From: an uncultured Campylobacter sp.
GTDB lineage: Bacteria; Actinomycetota; Actinomycetes; Mycobacteriales; Mycobacteriaceae
Length of the DNA: 31,639 nucleotides
Reading direction: 5' to 3'
Assembly: GCA_946221035.1 (NCBI GenBank)
Contig: CAMIME010000026.1
Coordinates: 1 to 31,639, forward strand
The notes under the pieces are model-generated. The model was not told where the DNA came from and did no database searches. It worked only from the letters and a program-made list of their open reading frames with translations. A program made the translations under genes and the position numbers. Of the stretch, positions 24,644 through 31,639 are shown piece after piece (positions within the stretch are counted from its first letter, which is position 1; each line of letters starts with the position of its first letter).

Positions 24644-25546
24644 ATGCACATGAAGCGTTTCGCTGCGGCGCTCGCGGCGTCGGCCATTGCAGCCACGTCG
24701 CTGGTGGCCTGCTCGGGTGAGACGGAGTCGTCGACAAGCAATGGTGCGAGCGGGGATGCTGCGGACACCGTGACCGTGAAGATCGGCACCACCGACGCCG
24801 ATCAGAAGGTGTGGAGCGTGTTCGCCGACGAGGCGGAGAAGGCCGGCATCCACCTGGACATCGTCCGCTTCTCCGAGTACCCGCAGGTCAACCCGGCGCA
24901 GACCGAGGGCCAGATCGAGATCTCGAAGTTCCAGACGATCAACTACCAGGCCCAGTACAACGCCAGCGCCAACAAGGACCTGCGCATCGTGGGCTCGGGC
25001 GAGATCAACGTCCTCGGCCTGTACTGGAAGGACCACGATTCCCTCGACGGCATTGAGGGCGAAGAGATCGCGGTACCGAACGATCCCTCCAACCAGGGCC
25101 GCGCCCTCAACGTGCTGGTCCAGGCGGGCCTGCTCACGCTGCGTGACGGCGCACCGAAGCTCACGCCGACGCCGGCCGACATTGACAAGGACGCCTCCAA
25201 GGTCAAGGTCGTCGCGGTGGACGCCTCACAGACGCCGAACGCGTACAACGAGGGCCGCCCCGCGATCATCAACAACAACTGGCTGCAGCGCGCGGGCATC
25301 GACCCGTCGACCTCCGTGGCCGCGGACGACCCGAACTCGGAGCTGGCGGAGCCGTACATCAACGTCTTCACCGTCTCCGGCGACGACCTGGACAACCCGA
25401 CGTACGAGAAGCTCGTGGACATCTGGCAGTCGCCGGAGGTCACCGCGGCCCTCGACGCGGACTCCAACGGCACCGCCGTGCAGGTCAAGCGCACCAAGGA
25501 GGAGCTCAACGAGATCCTCGACACCCTCACGGAGGACTACAAGTAA
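24644..25546 (+). CDS. metQ: D-methionine-binding lipoprotein MetQ, second copy
   Basis: This 300-aa paralogue of the preceding gene has lipobox LVAC near residue 23 and matching blocks (KIGTTDADQKVW, EISKFQTINYQ, VPNDPSNQGRALNVL, YINVFTVSGDD). Differences cluster in the N-terminal lobe, so ligand preference or affinity may differ. ATGs at 24644 and 24650 are both possible. The stop TAA is directly followed by the metN ATG. It is probably a tandem duplicate within the operon. Confidence 0.92.
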   Translation: MHMKRFAAALAASAIAATSLVACSGETESSTSNGASGDAADTVTVKIGTTDADQKVWSVFADEAEKAGIHLDIVRFSEYPQVNPAQTEGQIEISKFQTINYQAQYNASANKDLRIVGSGEINVLGLYWKDHDSLDGIEGEEIAVPNDPSNQGRALNVLVQAGLLTLRDGAPKLTPTPADIDKDASKVKVVAVDASQTPNAYNEGRPAIINNNWLQRAGIDPSTSVAADDPNSELAEPYINVFTVSGDDLDNPTYEKLVDIWQSPEVTAALDADSNGTAVQVKRTKEELNEILDTLTEDYK

Positions 25547-26575
25547 ATGTCGCGCACCGGTACCCGGATTGAGTTCCGGAATGTATCCAAGGTCTTCAAA
25601 ACCAAAGACCGCGAGGTGCGGGCCGTCGACGACGTCACCCTGACCGTCGAGCCCGGCGAAATCCTCGGTGTCATCGGCTATTCGGGTGCCGGTAAGTCGA
25701 CGCTTGTGCGCCTGATCAACGGTCTGGACATGCCCACCTCGGGCCAGTTGCTTCTCGACGGCACCGACGTCGTCGGCATGCCCGAGCGCAAGCTGCGCGA
25801 GATCCGCCGCAACGTGGGCATGATCTTCCAGCAGTTCAACCTGTTTTCCTCCCGCACCGCCGCCGGCAACATCGAGTACCCGCTCAAGCTCGCCGGCGCG
25901 GGCAAGGAGGAACGCACGCGCCGCGTCGCCGAACTGCTCGACTTCGTCGGCCTGTCCGAGCGCGGTTCCAACTACCCGGAGCAGCTCTCGGGCGGCCAGA
26001 AGCAGCGCGTGGGCATCGCGCGAGCGCTCGCAACCAACCCTTCGCTGCTGCTTGCCGACGAAGCCACGTCCGCCCTCGACCCCGAAACCACCCAAGAGGT
26101 CCTCGGGGTGCTGCGGCGCGTGAACGAGGAGCTCGGCATCACCATCGTGGTGATCACCCACGAGATGGACGTGATCCGCGCAATCGCCGACAAGGTCGCC
26201 GTGATGGAAAACGGTCGGGTGGTGGAGTACGGCAGCGTCTACGACGTCTTCGCCAACCCGCAAACCGACGTGGCCCAACGCTTCGCCGCCACCAGCTTGC
26301 GCAACCGCCCAGACGAGGTGGAGCGCGCAGAGCTTTTGTCCAAACCGGGCCGACTGTTCACCGTGAACCTGAAGGAGGATTCCGGGTTCTTCGGCGCCGC
26401 GGAGGCCGCTCGGGCCCGCGGCGTGGTGGTTGAGCCGGTGCACGCCGGCATCACCACCTTGCAGGAGCGCTCCTTCGGCAGGATGACGGTGCGCCTCAAC
26501 GGTGACGACGCCGCCATCAACGACTTCTTGTCCACCCTGCAGCGCACCACCGAGATTGAGGAGATCGTCCGATGA
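25547..26575 (+). CDS. metN: Methionine import ATP-binding protein MetN
   Basis: This 342-aa ABC ATPase is the energiser of MetNIQ. It has Walker A GYSGAGKST (residues 44-52), the signature LSGGQKQRVGIARAL, Walker B LLLADEATSALD, the switch VVITHEMD and a C-terminal NIL regulatory domain (about residues 265-342) that in known MetN senses cytoplasmic methionine. The start directly follows the metQ stop, and the end overlaps metI by 4 bp (ATGA). The domain set is complete. Confidence 0.95.
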   Translation: MSRTGTRIEFRNVSKVFKTKDREVRAVDDVTLTVEPGEILGVIGYSGAGKSTLVRLINGLDMPTSGQLLLDGTDVVGMPERKLREIRRNVGMIFQQFNLFSSRTAAGNIEYPLKLAGAGKEERTRRVAELLDFVGLSERGSNYPEQLSGGQKQRVGIARALATNPSLLLADEATSALDPETTQEVLGVLRRVNEELGITIVVITHEMDVIRAIADKVAVMENGRVVEYGSVYDVFANPQTDVAQRFAATSLRNRPDEVERAELLSKPGRLFTVNLKEDSGFFGAAEAARARGVVVEPVHAGITTLQERSFGRMTVRLNGDDAAINDFLSTLQRTTEIEEIVR

Positions 26576-27252
26576 ATCAGTTCCTGCTCGCAGAGCCCAA
26601 CTGGGACAACCTGGGCCCCGTCTTCCTCGACGCGATCGGCGACACCTTGTGGATGGTTGCCATCACCATGGTCGTCGGCGGATTCTTCGGCCTGATCTTC
26701 GGCATGCTGCTCTACACCACCCGCCCCGGTGGCATTCTGCAGAACCGGGTGATCTACACCCTGATCAACGTGGCGGTGAACTTCTTCCGCCCCATCCCGT
26801 TCATCATTATGATCGCGATGCTCTACCCGCTGACGTTGCAGGTGGTGGGCACCACCATCGGCCGCGGCGCGGCGACGTTCGTGATGTGCTTCTCCGCCAC
26901 GTTCACCGTGGCCCGCATCGTGGAGCAGAACCTGGTGGCCATCGACCCGGGCGTGATCGAAGCGGCGCGTTCCATGGGCGCGAACCCGTGGAAGATCATC
27001 ACCTCCGTCATCCTGCCGGAGGCCCTGGGCCCGCTGATCCTGGGCTACACCTTCATCTTCATCGCGGTGATCGACATGTCCGCCATGGCCGGCTACATCG
27101 GCGGCGGCGGCGTGGGTGACTTCGCCATCGTGTACGGCTACCGCGCCTTCGAGCCGCAGGTCACCTGGGCCGCGGTGCTGGTGATCGTGGTCATTGTGCA
27201 GCTGGCCCAGTTCCTGGGCAACTGGCTGTCGAAGAAAGTTATGCGACGATAG
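26572..27252 (+). CDS. metI: Methionine ABC transporter permease MetI
   Basis: This 226-aa inner-membrane permease has five to six helices. The EAA-type loop (IEAARSMGANPWKIITSVILPEALGPLI, about residues 127-154) docks MetN. MAGYIGGGGVGDFAIVYGY is typical of MetI. Its start overlaps the metN stop. It is the last transporter gene, and only 5 bp separate it from the HAD gene, so read-through is likely. Confidence 0.95.
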   Translation: MNQFLLAEPNWDNLGPVFLDAIGDTLWMVAITMVVGGFFGLIFGMLLYTTRPGGILQNRVIYTLINVAVNFFRPIPFIIMIAMLYPLTLQVVGTTIGRGAATFVMCFSATFTVARIVEQNLVAIDPGVIEAARSMGANPWKIITSVILPEALGPLILGYTFIFIAVIDMSAMAGYIGGGGVGDFAIVYGYRAFEPQVTWAAVLVIVVIVQLAQFLGNWLSKKVMRR

Positions 27253-27257
27253 GTCGT

Positions 27258-28028
27258 ATGAAGGTAGCGGCGTTCGACTTCGACGGGACACTCCACCACC
27301 CTCCCCACGGTTTCAACCCGCACGACATTGCGGCGATAGATGCCTGGCGCGCAGCCGGGCATCTTGCCATTTCTGCCACCGGCCGCTCCCGCACCGCGCT
27401 CGCCCACGGCATGGCGGGCAGCCCGCTCAAGTTCGACTACCAGGTGCTGTCCAACGGTGGGTCCGCCACCGACGGCGACAACGCCGAGCTCATCTTCGGC
27501 CACGAGGTTTCCGGCGACCACATCCGCCAAGCCCTGGCCCAGTTCGGCGACCGGACCGGCATGGCCATCTTCGGCACCACACTCAGCCGCGTCGACGGTG
27601 TCTTTTCCAACACCACCGGCGCCTCCCACGACTTCACCGCCCACTTCACGCCCATGACCGTGGACGACATCCCCGACCACCGCTTCGCCGTCGTCCCCAT
27701 TTGGGTGCCGGGCCGCAAGCGCCTGCGCGCGGAGGTGGTCGAGTGGGCGCAGTCGCTGGGCACCGTCGAGGTCGCACAGAACCAGGACTACATCGACCTC
27801 ATGGCACCGGGCCGTTCCAAGGGCGCGGGCATTTTAGAGCTTCTCGACGCCCTCCGGCTCCCCCGCCCCGACATCGAACTATTCACCTTCGGTGATTCCT
27901 GGAACGACCTGCCCATGCACGCCATTGCCGATCATTCCCACAGCTTCCACCACTCCCCGCCCGAGGTGAAAAACGCCACGGACCACGTCATCGGCGCGGT
28001 CTCGGACGTCCTGCTGCGCTACCTCTAG
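27258..28028 (+). CDS. HAD-family hydrolase (Cof-like phosphatase)
   Basis: This 256-aa HAD phosphatase has motif I DFDGTLH (D8, D10), motif II SATGR, motif III Lys in RSKGAGILELL and motif IV FGDSWNDLPM. The cap lies between motifs II and III, as in Cof-type (class IIB) members that act on sugar phosphates or flavin nucleotides. It starts 5 bp after metI and is probably co-transcribed with it. Its 3' end overlaps the convergent sucrase/ferredoxin-like gene by 41 bp. The substrate is not predictable. Confidence 0.85.
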   Translation: MKVAAFDFDGTLHHPPHGFNPHDIAAIDAWRAAGHLAISATGRSRTALAHGMAGSPLKFDYQVLSNGGSATDGDNAELIFGHEVSGDHIRQALAQFGDRTGMAIFGTTLSRVDGVFSNTTGASHDFTAHFTPMTVDDIPDHRFAVVPIWVPGRKRLRAEVVEWAQSLGTVEVAQNQDYIDLMAPGRSKGAGILELLDALRLPRPDIELFTFGDSWNDLPMHAIADHSHSFHHSPPEVKNATDHVIGAVSDVLLRYL

Positions 28029-28878
28029 CCACATCGACGGCGACCCAGGCGGTGGAATCCTTCGGCGCCTTGCCGCAGGAATCCACCACACCGGTCACTG
28101 GGCGCTTTTCCAACGACACTTCGAAGGTGCCTTGGCTGGTGGTGACCTGGGAGGTGGCGACGGAGCCGTCGATAAGCAATTGCTCAACTGTGAACTCGCC
28201 GTACCGGGGGTCGGTGAGCTGCGCCGCGGCGGCGAGCTCCGCGACCTGCTCGACCGGCTTCAGCGTGCCGCGGCCGCGGTTGCCGGGCACGAAGTAGCGG
28301 CCGTCGAGCGCGGCGACGAGCATTGCGTCCGTGGCCTCGATGTTCATCCGGCCGAAGCTGTACGCCCACGGCATGAGCAGCATCGTCGGGGCAAACCGGT
28401 GGCCCTTGATGTGCGAGACCTCCCACACCAGGTCCCCGGGGCGGCGGCGGTGCAGCTCCTCCACCACCGGCCGCCCCTTCACCGCGCAGCACGCGTCGCG
28501 CTTCGCGTGGGTGCACACGAGCAGCAGGGGGCGTTCGCGTACCGACGCCCCGTTTCTGCCCGGGCCCGTCAAATCCAGATCGAGCAGCTGCTCGGGCCCA
28601 TCGAGGTGGAGGACCTCCGTGACCCCTTCCTCAGCGAACACGAGGTAGCAGTGGTGGTCCGCGATGTTGCGGCCTTCGCGCGTCGGGTGGCGGACGAGCA
28701 GGAGCGAGGCACCGTAGCGCTCGAGGTGAGGCGCGAGTTCGGCGGTGAGTTCTTCGCCCAATGCGGCGTCACCGATGATGTCGCGGGGCCAAGCCGCCGG
28801 CCACTCAAACAGCACGTAGACCGAACCCGTTTTCGCGGTGCCTGCCAGCGGCTCCGCCTGCACGTCCGAACACAACAT
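27988..28878 (-). CDS. Sucrase/ferredoxin-like (Apd1-type) Fe-S protein
   Basis: This 296-aa protein is of the Suc_Fer-like/thioredoxin-like ferredoxin family. It shows VCTHAKRDACCAVKG (C122, C130, C131) and SHIKGHRFAPTMLLMP (H156, H160), the Cys/His pattern by which Apd1-type proteins hold a [2Fe-2S] cluster. A C-terminal GKAPKDSTAWVAVDV block is also typical. The ATG at 28878 is divergent from the AMIN-like lipoprotein. A DtxR-like box lies 11 bp upstream. The physiological role is unknown. An 11-mer copy encodes LLIDGS. Confidence 0.82.
   Translation of the reverse strand: MLCSDVQAEPLAGTAKTGSVYVLFEWPAAWPRDIIGDAALGEELTAELAPHLERYGASLLLVRHPTREGRNIADHHCYLVFAEEGVTEVLHLDGPEQLLDLDLTGPGRNGASVRERPLLLVCTHAKRDACCAVKGRPVVEELHRRRPGDLVWEVSHIKGHRFAPTMLLMPWAYSFGRMNIEATDAMLVAALDGRYFVPGNRGRGTLKPVEQVAELAAAAQLTDPRYGEFTVEQLLIDGSVATSQVTTSQGTFEVSLEKRPVTGVVDSCGKAPKDSTAWVAVDVARGSAAGRPRPRR
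28167..28177 (-). repeat. Iterated 11-mer, copy 8
   Basis: It is on the minus strand within the sucrase/ferredoxin-like gene (LLIDG). It is followed by GCTCCG. Confidence 0.9.
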
Positions 28879-28888
28879 GACCCCAACT

Positions 28889-28907
28889 GTAGCGAAGGGT
28901 TACCTAA
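28889..28907. promoter_or_regulatory. Candidate DtxR-like iron box
   Basis: GTAGCGAAGGGTTACCTAA agrees with the 19-bp DtxR consensus at 13 of 19 positions, with a perfect right end ACCTAA. It lies 11 bp upstream of the Fe-S protein start codon. Iron control of an Fe-S protein is sensible, but the match is moderate and could be chance. Confidence 0.3.
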
Positions 28908-29033
28908 GTTGAAACGTACCTTGACGCGTATCCAGGAAATAACGTTTCCGTAACCATTTTCGTTTTCGGGCGAATTGTTTTGGTGCCTCCCGCGGGCCTG
29001 GATACGGTGAGACGCGTGTTTTTGAACGAGAGG

Positions 29034-29633
29034 ATGCCCCGCCCAGCACGGAAACGCACCGTCGCCGCCGGCGCTGCGGCATGTGCGGCGCTTGTGCTGT
29101 GCACCGCTTGCGGCATCTCCGGCACGGGCCCGGGCACGACGTTGCAGGGCAGCGCGTCTCCCTCCGCCACCTCAATCAAGCCCCTCGGCACCGCAGTGCT
29201 GGCCGCGAAGTCCCAGCGCCCCTCCGACGCCGCCCAGCTGGTGGTCACCGGGGTGCGCGTGGGTGCGCACGAGGGCTTCGACCGCGTCGTCGTGGACCTC
29301 GAGGGCGAGGGCGATCCGGGCTGGTTCGTCGACTACACCGCAACCCCCATCCAGGAAACCGCCGGCCAGCCGCTCAAGGTGGCGGGAAACGCGTTCTTGA
29401 ACATCAATGTCGACGGCACCGTCTACCCCTTCGAACTGGGCAAGGACCACGGCGAGGGCAGCCAGGTCGAGGTGCAGATGGCGGGCGACACCGGCAACGT
29501 CGTCGACGTCATCAGCGCCGGCACCTACGAGGGCCGCAGCCAGATCGTCGTGGGGCTTCGCTCCGAGCTGCCGTACTCGGTGCAGATCTTGGAAAACCCG
29601 ACCCGCGTGGTCGTGGACATCGTGCAGAGCTAG
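29034..29633 (+). CDS. Secreted lipoprotein with AMIN-like domain
   Basis: This 199-aa protein has a basic N-terminus and a hydrophobic signal ending LCTAC, a slightly atypical lipobox (Cys 26; Cys instead of the usual Leu at -3). A Ser/Pro/Thr linker follows, then a beta-rich AMIN-like domain from about residue 60 (VVTGVRVGAHEGFDRVVVDLEG, SVQILENPTRVVVDIVQ). Such domains are found on cell-wall-associated proteins. The ATG at 29034 gives the neatest signal peptide; GTGs at 29007 and 29016 and a TTG at 28980 are alternatives. It is convergent with imuB, 9 bp away. Confidence 0.78.
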   Translation: MPRPARKRTVAAGAAACAALVLCTACGISGTGPGTTLQGSASPSATSIKPLGTAVLAAKSQRPSDAAQLVVTGVRVGAHEGFDRVVVDLEGEGDPGWFVDYTATPIQETAGQPLKVAGNAFLNINVDGTVYPFELGKDHGEGSQVEVQMAGDTGNVVDVISAGTYEGRSQIVVGLRSELPYSVQILENPTRVVVDIVQS

Positions 29634-29642
29634 TACCCGGGG

Positions 29643-31205
29643 CTAGTACACCGCTTCTACCCGCCAGCTGCGCCTGCTCCACACCAAAAGCCACCCGGTC
29701 GGCGCGGCCGCCTGCTCCCCCGTGCGGCTGACTTCACGCCCGACGACTTGCATGCGCGCGACCCGGCTCCCGGATGTGTCCGTGCGCCACCAACCCTCAT
29801 CCACCGGCCACGGGCCTGCCCACCCCGTGACGACGAAACGGCGCTCACCCCACGCCAGCGCATAGGGCTCAGCCGATAGGAGCACCTCCGCGTTCACGAT
29901 CACCGGCTTCGCTTCCGCGCTGATCAAGGCGATGCGTGAGGCGGGGTGATCGATGCCACCACCCAGGCGCGCTGGCAACGGCGCGGGGATCGCCCCGGGC
30001 CACGCCTTGTCCTCCACCTCGGGCGGGGCCTCGCCGTAGGGCACCATGCGCACACGCTCTGCCACCCCGCGCCCACCCACCAGCCGGGGTTGCACCACCG
30101 CATCGATACCCAGCTGGGACTGCACCCGCTCCACTACGCGCCGCGACCCCTCCGTCGACGACGCACCCGCCCACAGCTCGCCCGCCTCCTCCGGCAGAGC
30201 GAGCTCCAGCGGCTCCAGGATCAGGCTGACGATCTCGCCGGCCCCGCCGCCGGTCAGCCACCCGTCGAGCTGCCAGCGCACCCGGTCCGCCGTGGCCGCC
30301 TCCGTGAGCGCTTCGCGGGTGCGCCAGACGCGTTCGACGCGGGTGCCGTCGCCAAGCTCGGCGATCACTTTGAGCCGCAGGCAGTTGCGTCCCGTCTCCT
30401 TCAGCTTGGCGTGCAGGCTGGCGGCGAGGGTGCGAGCCGCGAACGCCGCGGCGTCCACGCGCTCGATCGGGTCGTCGGGGGTGACGGCCACGGCGAGGTC
30501 CTCCACCGGCAGTTCGGGTGCCACACGACGGTCGGGTGCGGCGGAGGCGATGCGGTGGATGTGCATCCCTTTCGCACCAAAACGTGTGGTCACAGCCGCA
30601 GGCGGGAGCGCCGCGAGCTCACCGAGTGTGCCCACACCCAACTGCCCCAGCGCCTTCACCGTGTCCGTGTCGGCCCCCAACGCCGCTTCCGCCAGCAGCA
30701 CTTTCAGCCCCTGTCCGGCCAGGAATTCCCGCGACCCGCCCGCGGCCACGACTTGCGACGACCGGGCCGCGATCACCGCCGTGGCAATCTCGTCGGCGGC
30801 GCCGGCGAATGCGTCGATGCCGCGGCGGGCGGAGGCGTCGATAAGCATCTCAAGCGCGCGTTCCTCGCTGCCGTGGAAACGCCCGGCTGCCTCCAGATCC
30901 GCCACCACCAGCCCGGGGCGCAGGACCTCCACACTTGCCGCGACGTCGTCCAGGCTGGCCGCGAGCGAGACGAACATGCGCCCGTCGCGGTCCGGGTTGT
31001 CGTCGACCACCGTGAGCTCAGGGGCCACCGCCTGGGCGGCGCGCACCCGCATCCCGCGGCGCACCCCCAGTTGCCGCGCGGCGTGCGAGCACGCCTTGAT
31101 CCGATGGTGGGCGGCGATGGCCACCGGCTCCGGAATCTCGTCGCCCGACTCCAGCCGCGCCGCCTGCACCGGCCAGTCCGGGAACCACAGCGCCGCAGTT
31201 CTCAC
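29643..31205 (-). CDS. imuB: Mutasome protein ImuB (inactive Y-family polymerase-like)
   Basis: This 520-aa protein has a Y-family polymerase fold without its catalytic acids: the first motif reads ALWFPDWPVQAA where an active enzyme has a D-x-D, and the second reads VVADLEAAGRF where active enzymes have SxDE. That is the hallmark of ImuB, which links DnaE2 and the beta clamp with ImuA' in damage-induced mutagenesis. The GTG start at 31205 overlaps the imuA' stop (GTGA). No clear canonical clamp-binding peptide was seen by eye near the middle or end. It carries an exact 11-mer copy in MLIDAS. Confidence 0.9.
   Translation of the reverse strand: MRTAALWFPDWPVQAARLESGDEIPEPVAIAAHHRIKACSHAARQLGVRRGMRVRAAQAVAPELTVVDDNPDRDGRMFVSLAASLDDVAASVEVLRPGLVVADLEAAGRFHGSEERALEMLIDASARRGIDAFAGAADEIATAVIAARSSQVVAAGGSREFLAGQGLKVLLAEAALGADTDTVKALGQLGVGTLGELAALPPAAVTTRFGAKGMHIHRIASAAPDRRVAPELPVEDLAVAVTPDDPIERVDAAAFAARTLAASLHAKLKETGRNCLRLKVIAELGDGTRVERVWRTREALTEAATADRVRWQLDGWLTGGGAGEIVSLILEPLELALPEEAGELWAGASSTEGSRRVVERVQSQLGIDAVVQPRLVGGRGVAERVRMVPYGEAPPEVEDKAWPGAIPAPLPARLGGGIDHPASRIALISAEAKPVIVNAEVLLSAEPYALAWGERRFVVTGWAGPWPVDEGWWRTDTSGSRVARMQVVGREVSRTGEQAAAPTGWLLVWSRRSWRVEAVY
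30836..30846 (-). repeat. Iterated 11-mer, copy 9
   Basis: It is on the minus strand within imuB (MLIDA). It is followed by CCTCCG. Confidence 0.9.
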
Positions 31206-31639
31206 GGCACTGCCCGGAGCTTTCGCTTATCGACGACCTCCGGTTCCCCCGCCCCCAACACCACCCTCGCACTGGCCGCCCGGTACCCCTTTGCCTGCGC
31301 ACGCACGTCCAATTCGATGCCGGTAATGCGGCCCGTGCCCCGCCCAATCCCGCGGAATTCGGCGACGATGCCAGTGACCGTGAGCGCCGGCGACGGCACC
31401 GCCACGTTCACACACACCAGTGCCGCGTCCCCCTTCCGGATGCGGGCGAGCAGGGGACGTGCACGCACTGGGGTGAGGGTGAGCGGGCTCCGAGTGCGCA
31501 ACACCACAAGGTCGAGCCCCTCGGCGAGCACACCGGCCACAGCCAAATCCTCGATCCCTGGGTCGGGTACCGCGATGACCCGCTCGAGCGCCTCCCTGTT
31601 TATCCCCGCATACGACAACTCCGGCCACCCCACCACGCC
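31202..31639 (-). CDS. imuA': Mutasome protein ImuA', 3' part (cut by window edge)
   Basis: At least 145 residues of the C-terminal part are present; the start lies beyond base 31639. It contains WPELSYAGINREALERVIAVPDPG, LDLVVLRTRSPLTLTPVRARPLLARIRKGDAALVCV and ITGIELDVRAQAKGYRAASARVVL, the RecA-like but degenerate pattern of ImuA'. The operon with imuB (4-bp overlap) supports this. The SOS box expected before the gene is outside the window. An 11-mer copy lies in VVDKRK near its end. Confidence 0.8.
   Translation of the reverse strand, partial: GVVGWPELSYAGINREALERVIAVPDPGIEDLAVAGVLAEGLDLVVLRTRSPLTLTPVRARPLLARIRKGDAALVCVNVAVPSPALTVTGIVAEFRGIGRGTGRITGIELDVRAQAKGYRAASARVVLGAGEPEVVDKRKLRAVP
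31225..31235 (+). repeat. Iterated 11-mer, copy 10
   Basis: It is on the plus strand, antisense to imuA', which reads VVDK here. It is followed by ACCTCCG. Confidence 0.9.

Noticed and set aside
23672..25036. 454-aa open frame antisense to both metQ genes
   Set aside because: It is a shadow of the two similar metQ genes, and its internal duplication only mirrors theirs.
28525..28540. Eleventh copy of the iterated 11-mer
   Set aside because: The sequence there, GCGTACCGACG, differs at two positions and was not counted; the GCGTATCGACG near 17718 differs at one and was also not counted.

Overview
This window looks like a chromosomal stretch of a high-GC Corynebacterium. The evidence is the gene content and order (yihY-trpS, monomeric icd, metX, DUF3017-folD-trmL, dnaE2, metQNI), the split ImuA'/ImuB/DnaE2 mutasome, an actinobacterial BsaP next to bioB, BioQ- and LexA-like operators, and frequent leaderless-type starts (a -10 box about 7 nt before ATG/GTG). 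From memory, much of the order resembles the C. glutamicum region running from metQNI to trpS in reverse; this was not checked by search.

Layout. 1-4344: a DUF1963-type protein, a YihY membrane protein, and two paralogous secreted CAP-domain proteins flanking trpS. 4345-7258: an RHH/MazF toxin-antitoxin (TA) pair, the bsaP-bioB biotin synthase module with structured intergenic DNA, and a Phd/VapC TA pair whose promoter faces the bioB promoter across a shared BioQ-type operator. 7259-10466: xthA and icd with a clear terminator. 10371-12355: an anomalous cassette with one AlbA_2/HATPase regulator gene, flanked by about 113-bp imperfect direct repeats and, outside them, by a 30-bp duplication of the icd 3' coding end. 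12376-17682: a small membrane protein, metX, a metallophosphoesterase coupled to an unrecognised 431-aa protein, DUF3017, folD and trmL. 17629-20435: a pair of PH-domain membrane proteins, a 318-bp repeat-rich gap, and a NYN-domain nuclease gene behind a near-consensus promoter that is followed at once by an intrinsic terminator. 20442-31639: dnaE2 with an SOS box, a methionine ABC transporter operon with two MetQ lipoproteins, a HAD phosphatase, a sucrase/ferredoxin-like Fe-S protein, an AMIN-like lipoprotein, imuB, and imuA' cut by the window edge.

The strongest unexplained signal is an exact 11-mer, GCTTATCGACG, found ten times (five per strand) across the window, mostly inside conserved genes and in several reading frames. 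Half of the copies lie in DNA-repair genes. Its density and strand balance resemble a DNA uptake sequence or another genome-wide signature word. Other strong signals are the repeat-flanked cassette at the icd 3' end, the promoter-terminator leader of the NYN gene, and the shared BioQ operator between bioB and a TA module.

No rRNA, tRNA, CRISPR array, transposase or integrase was seen.
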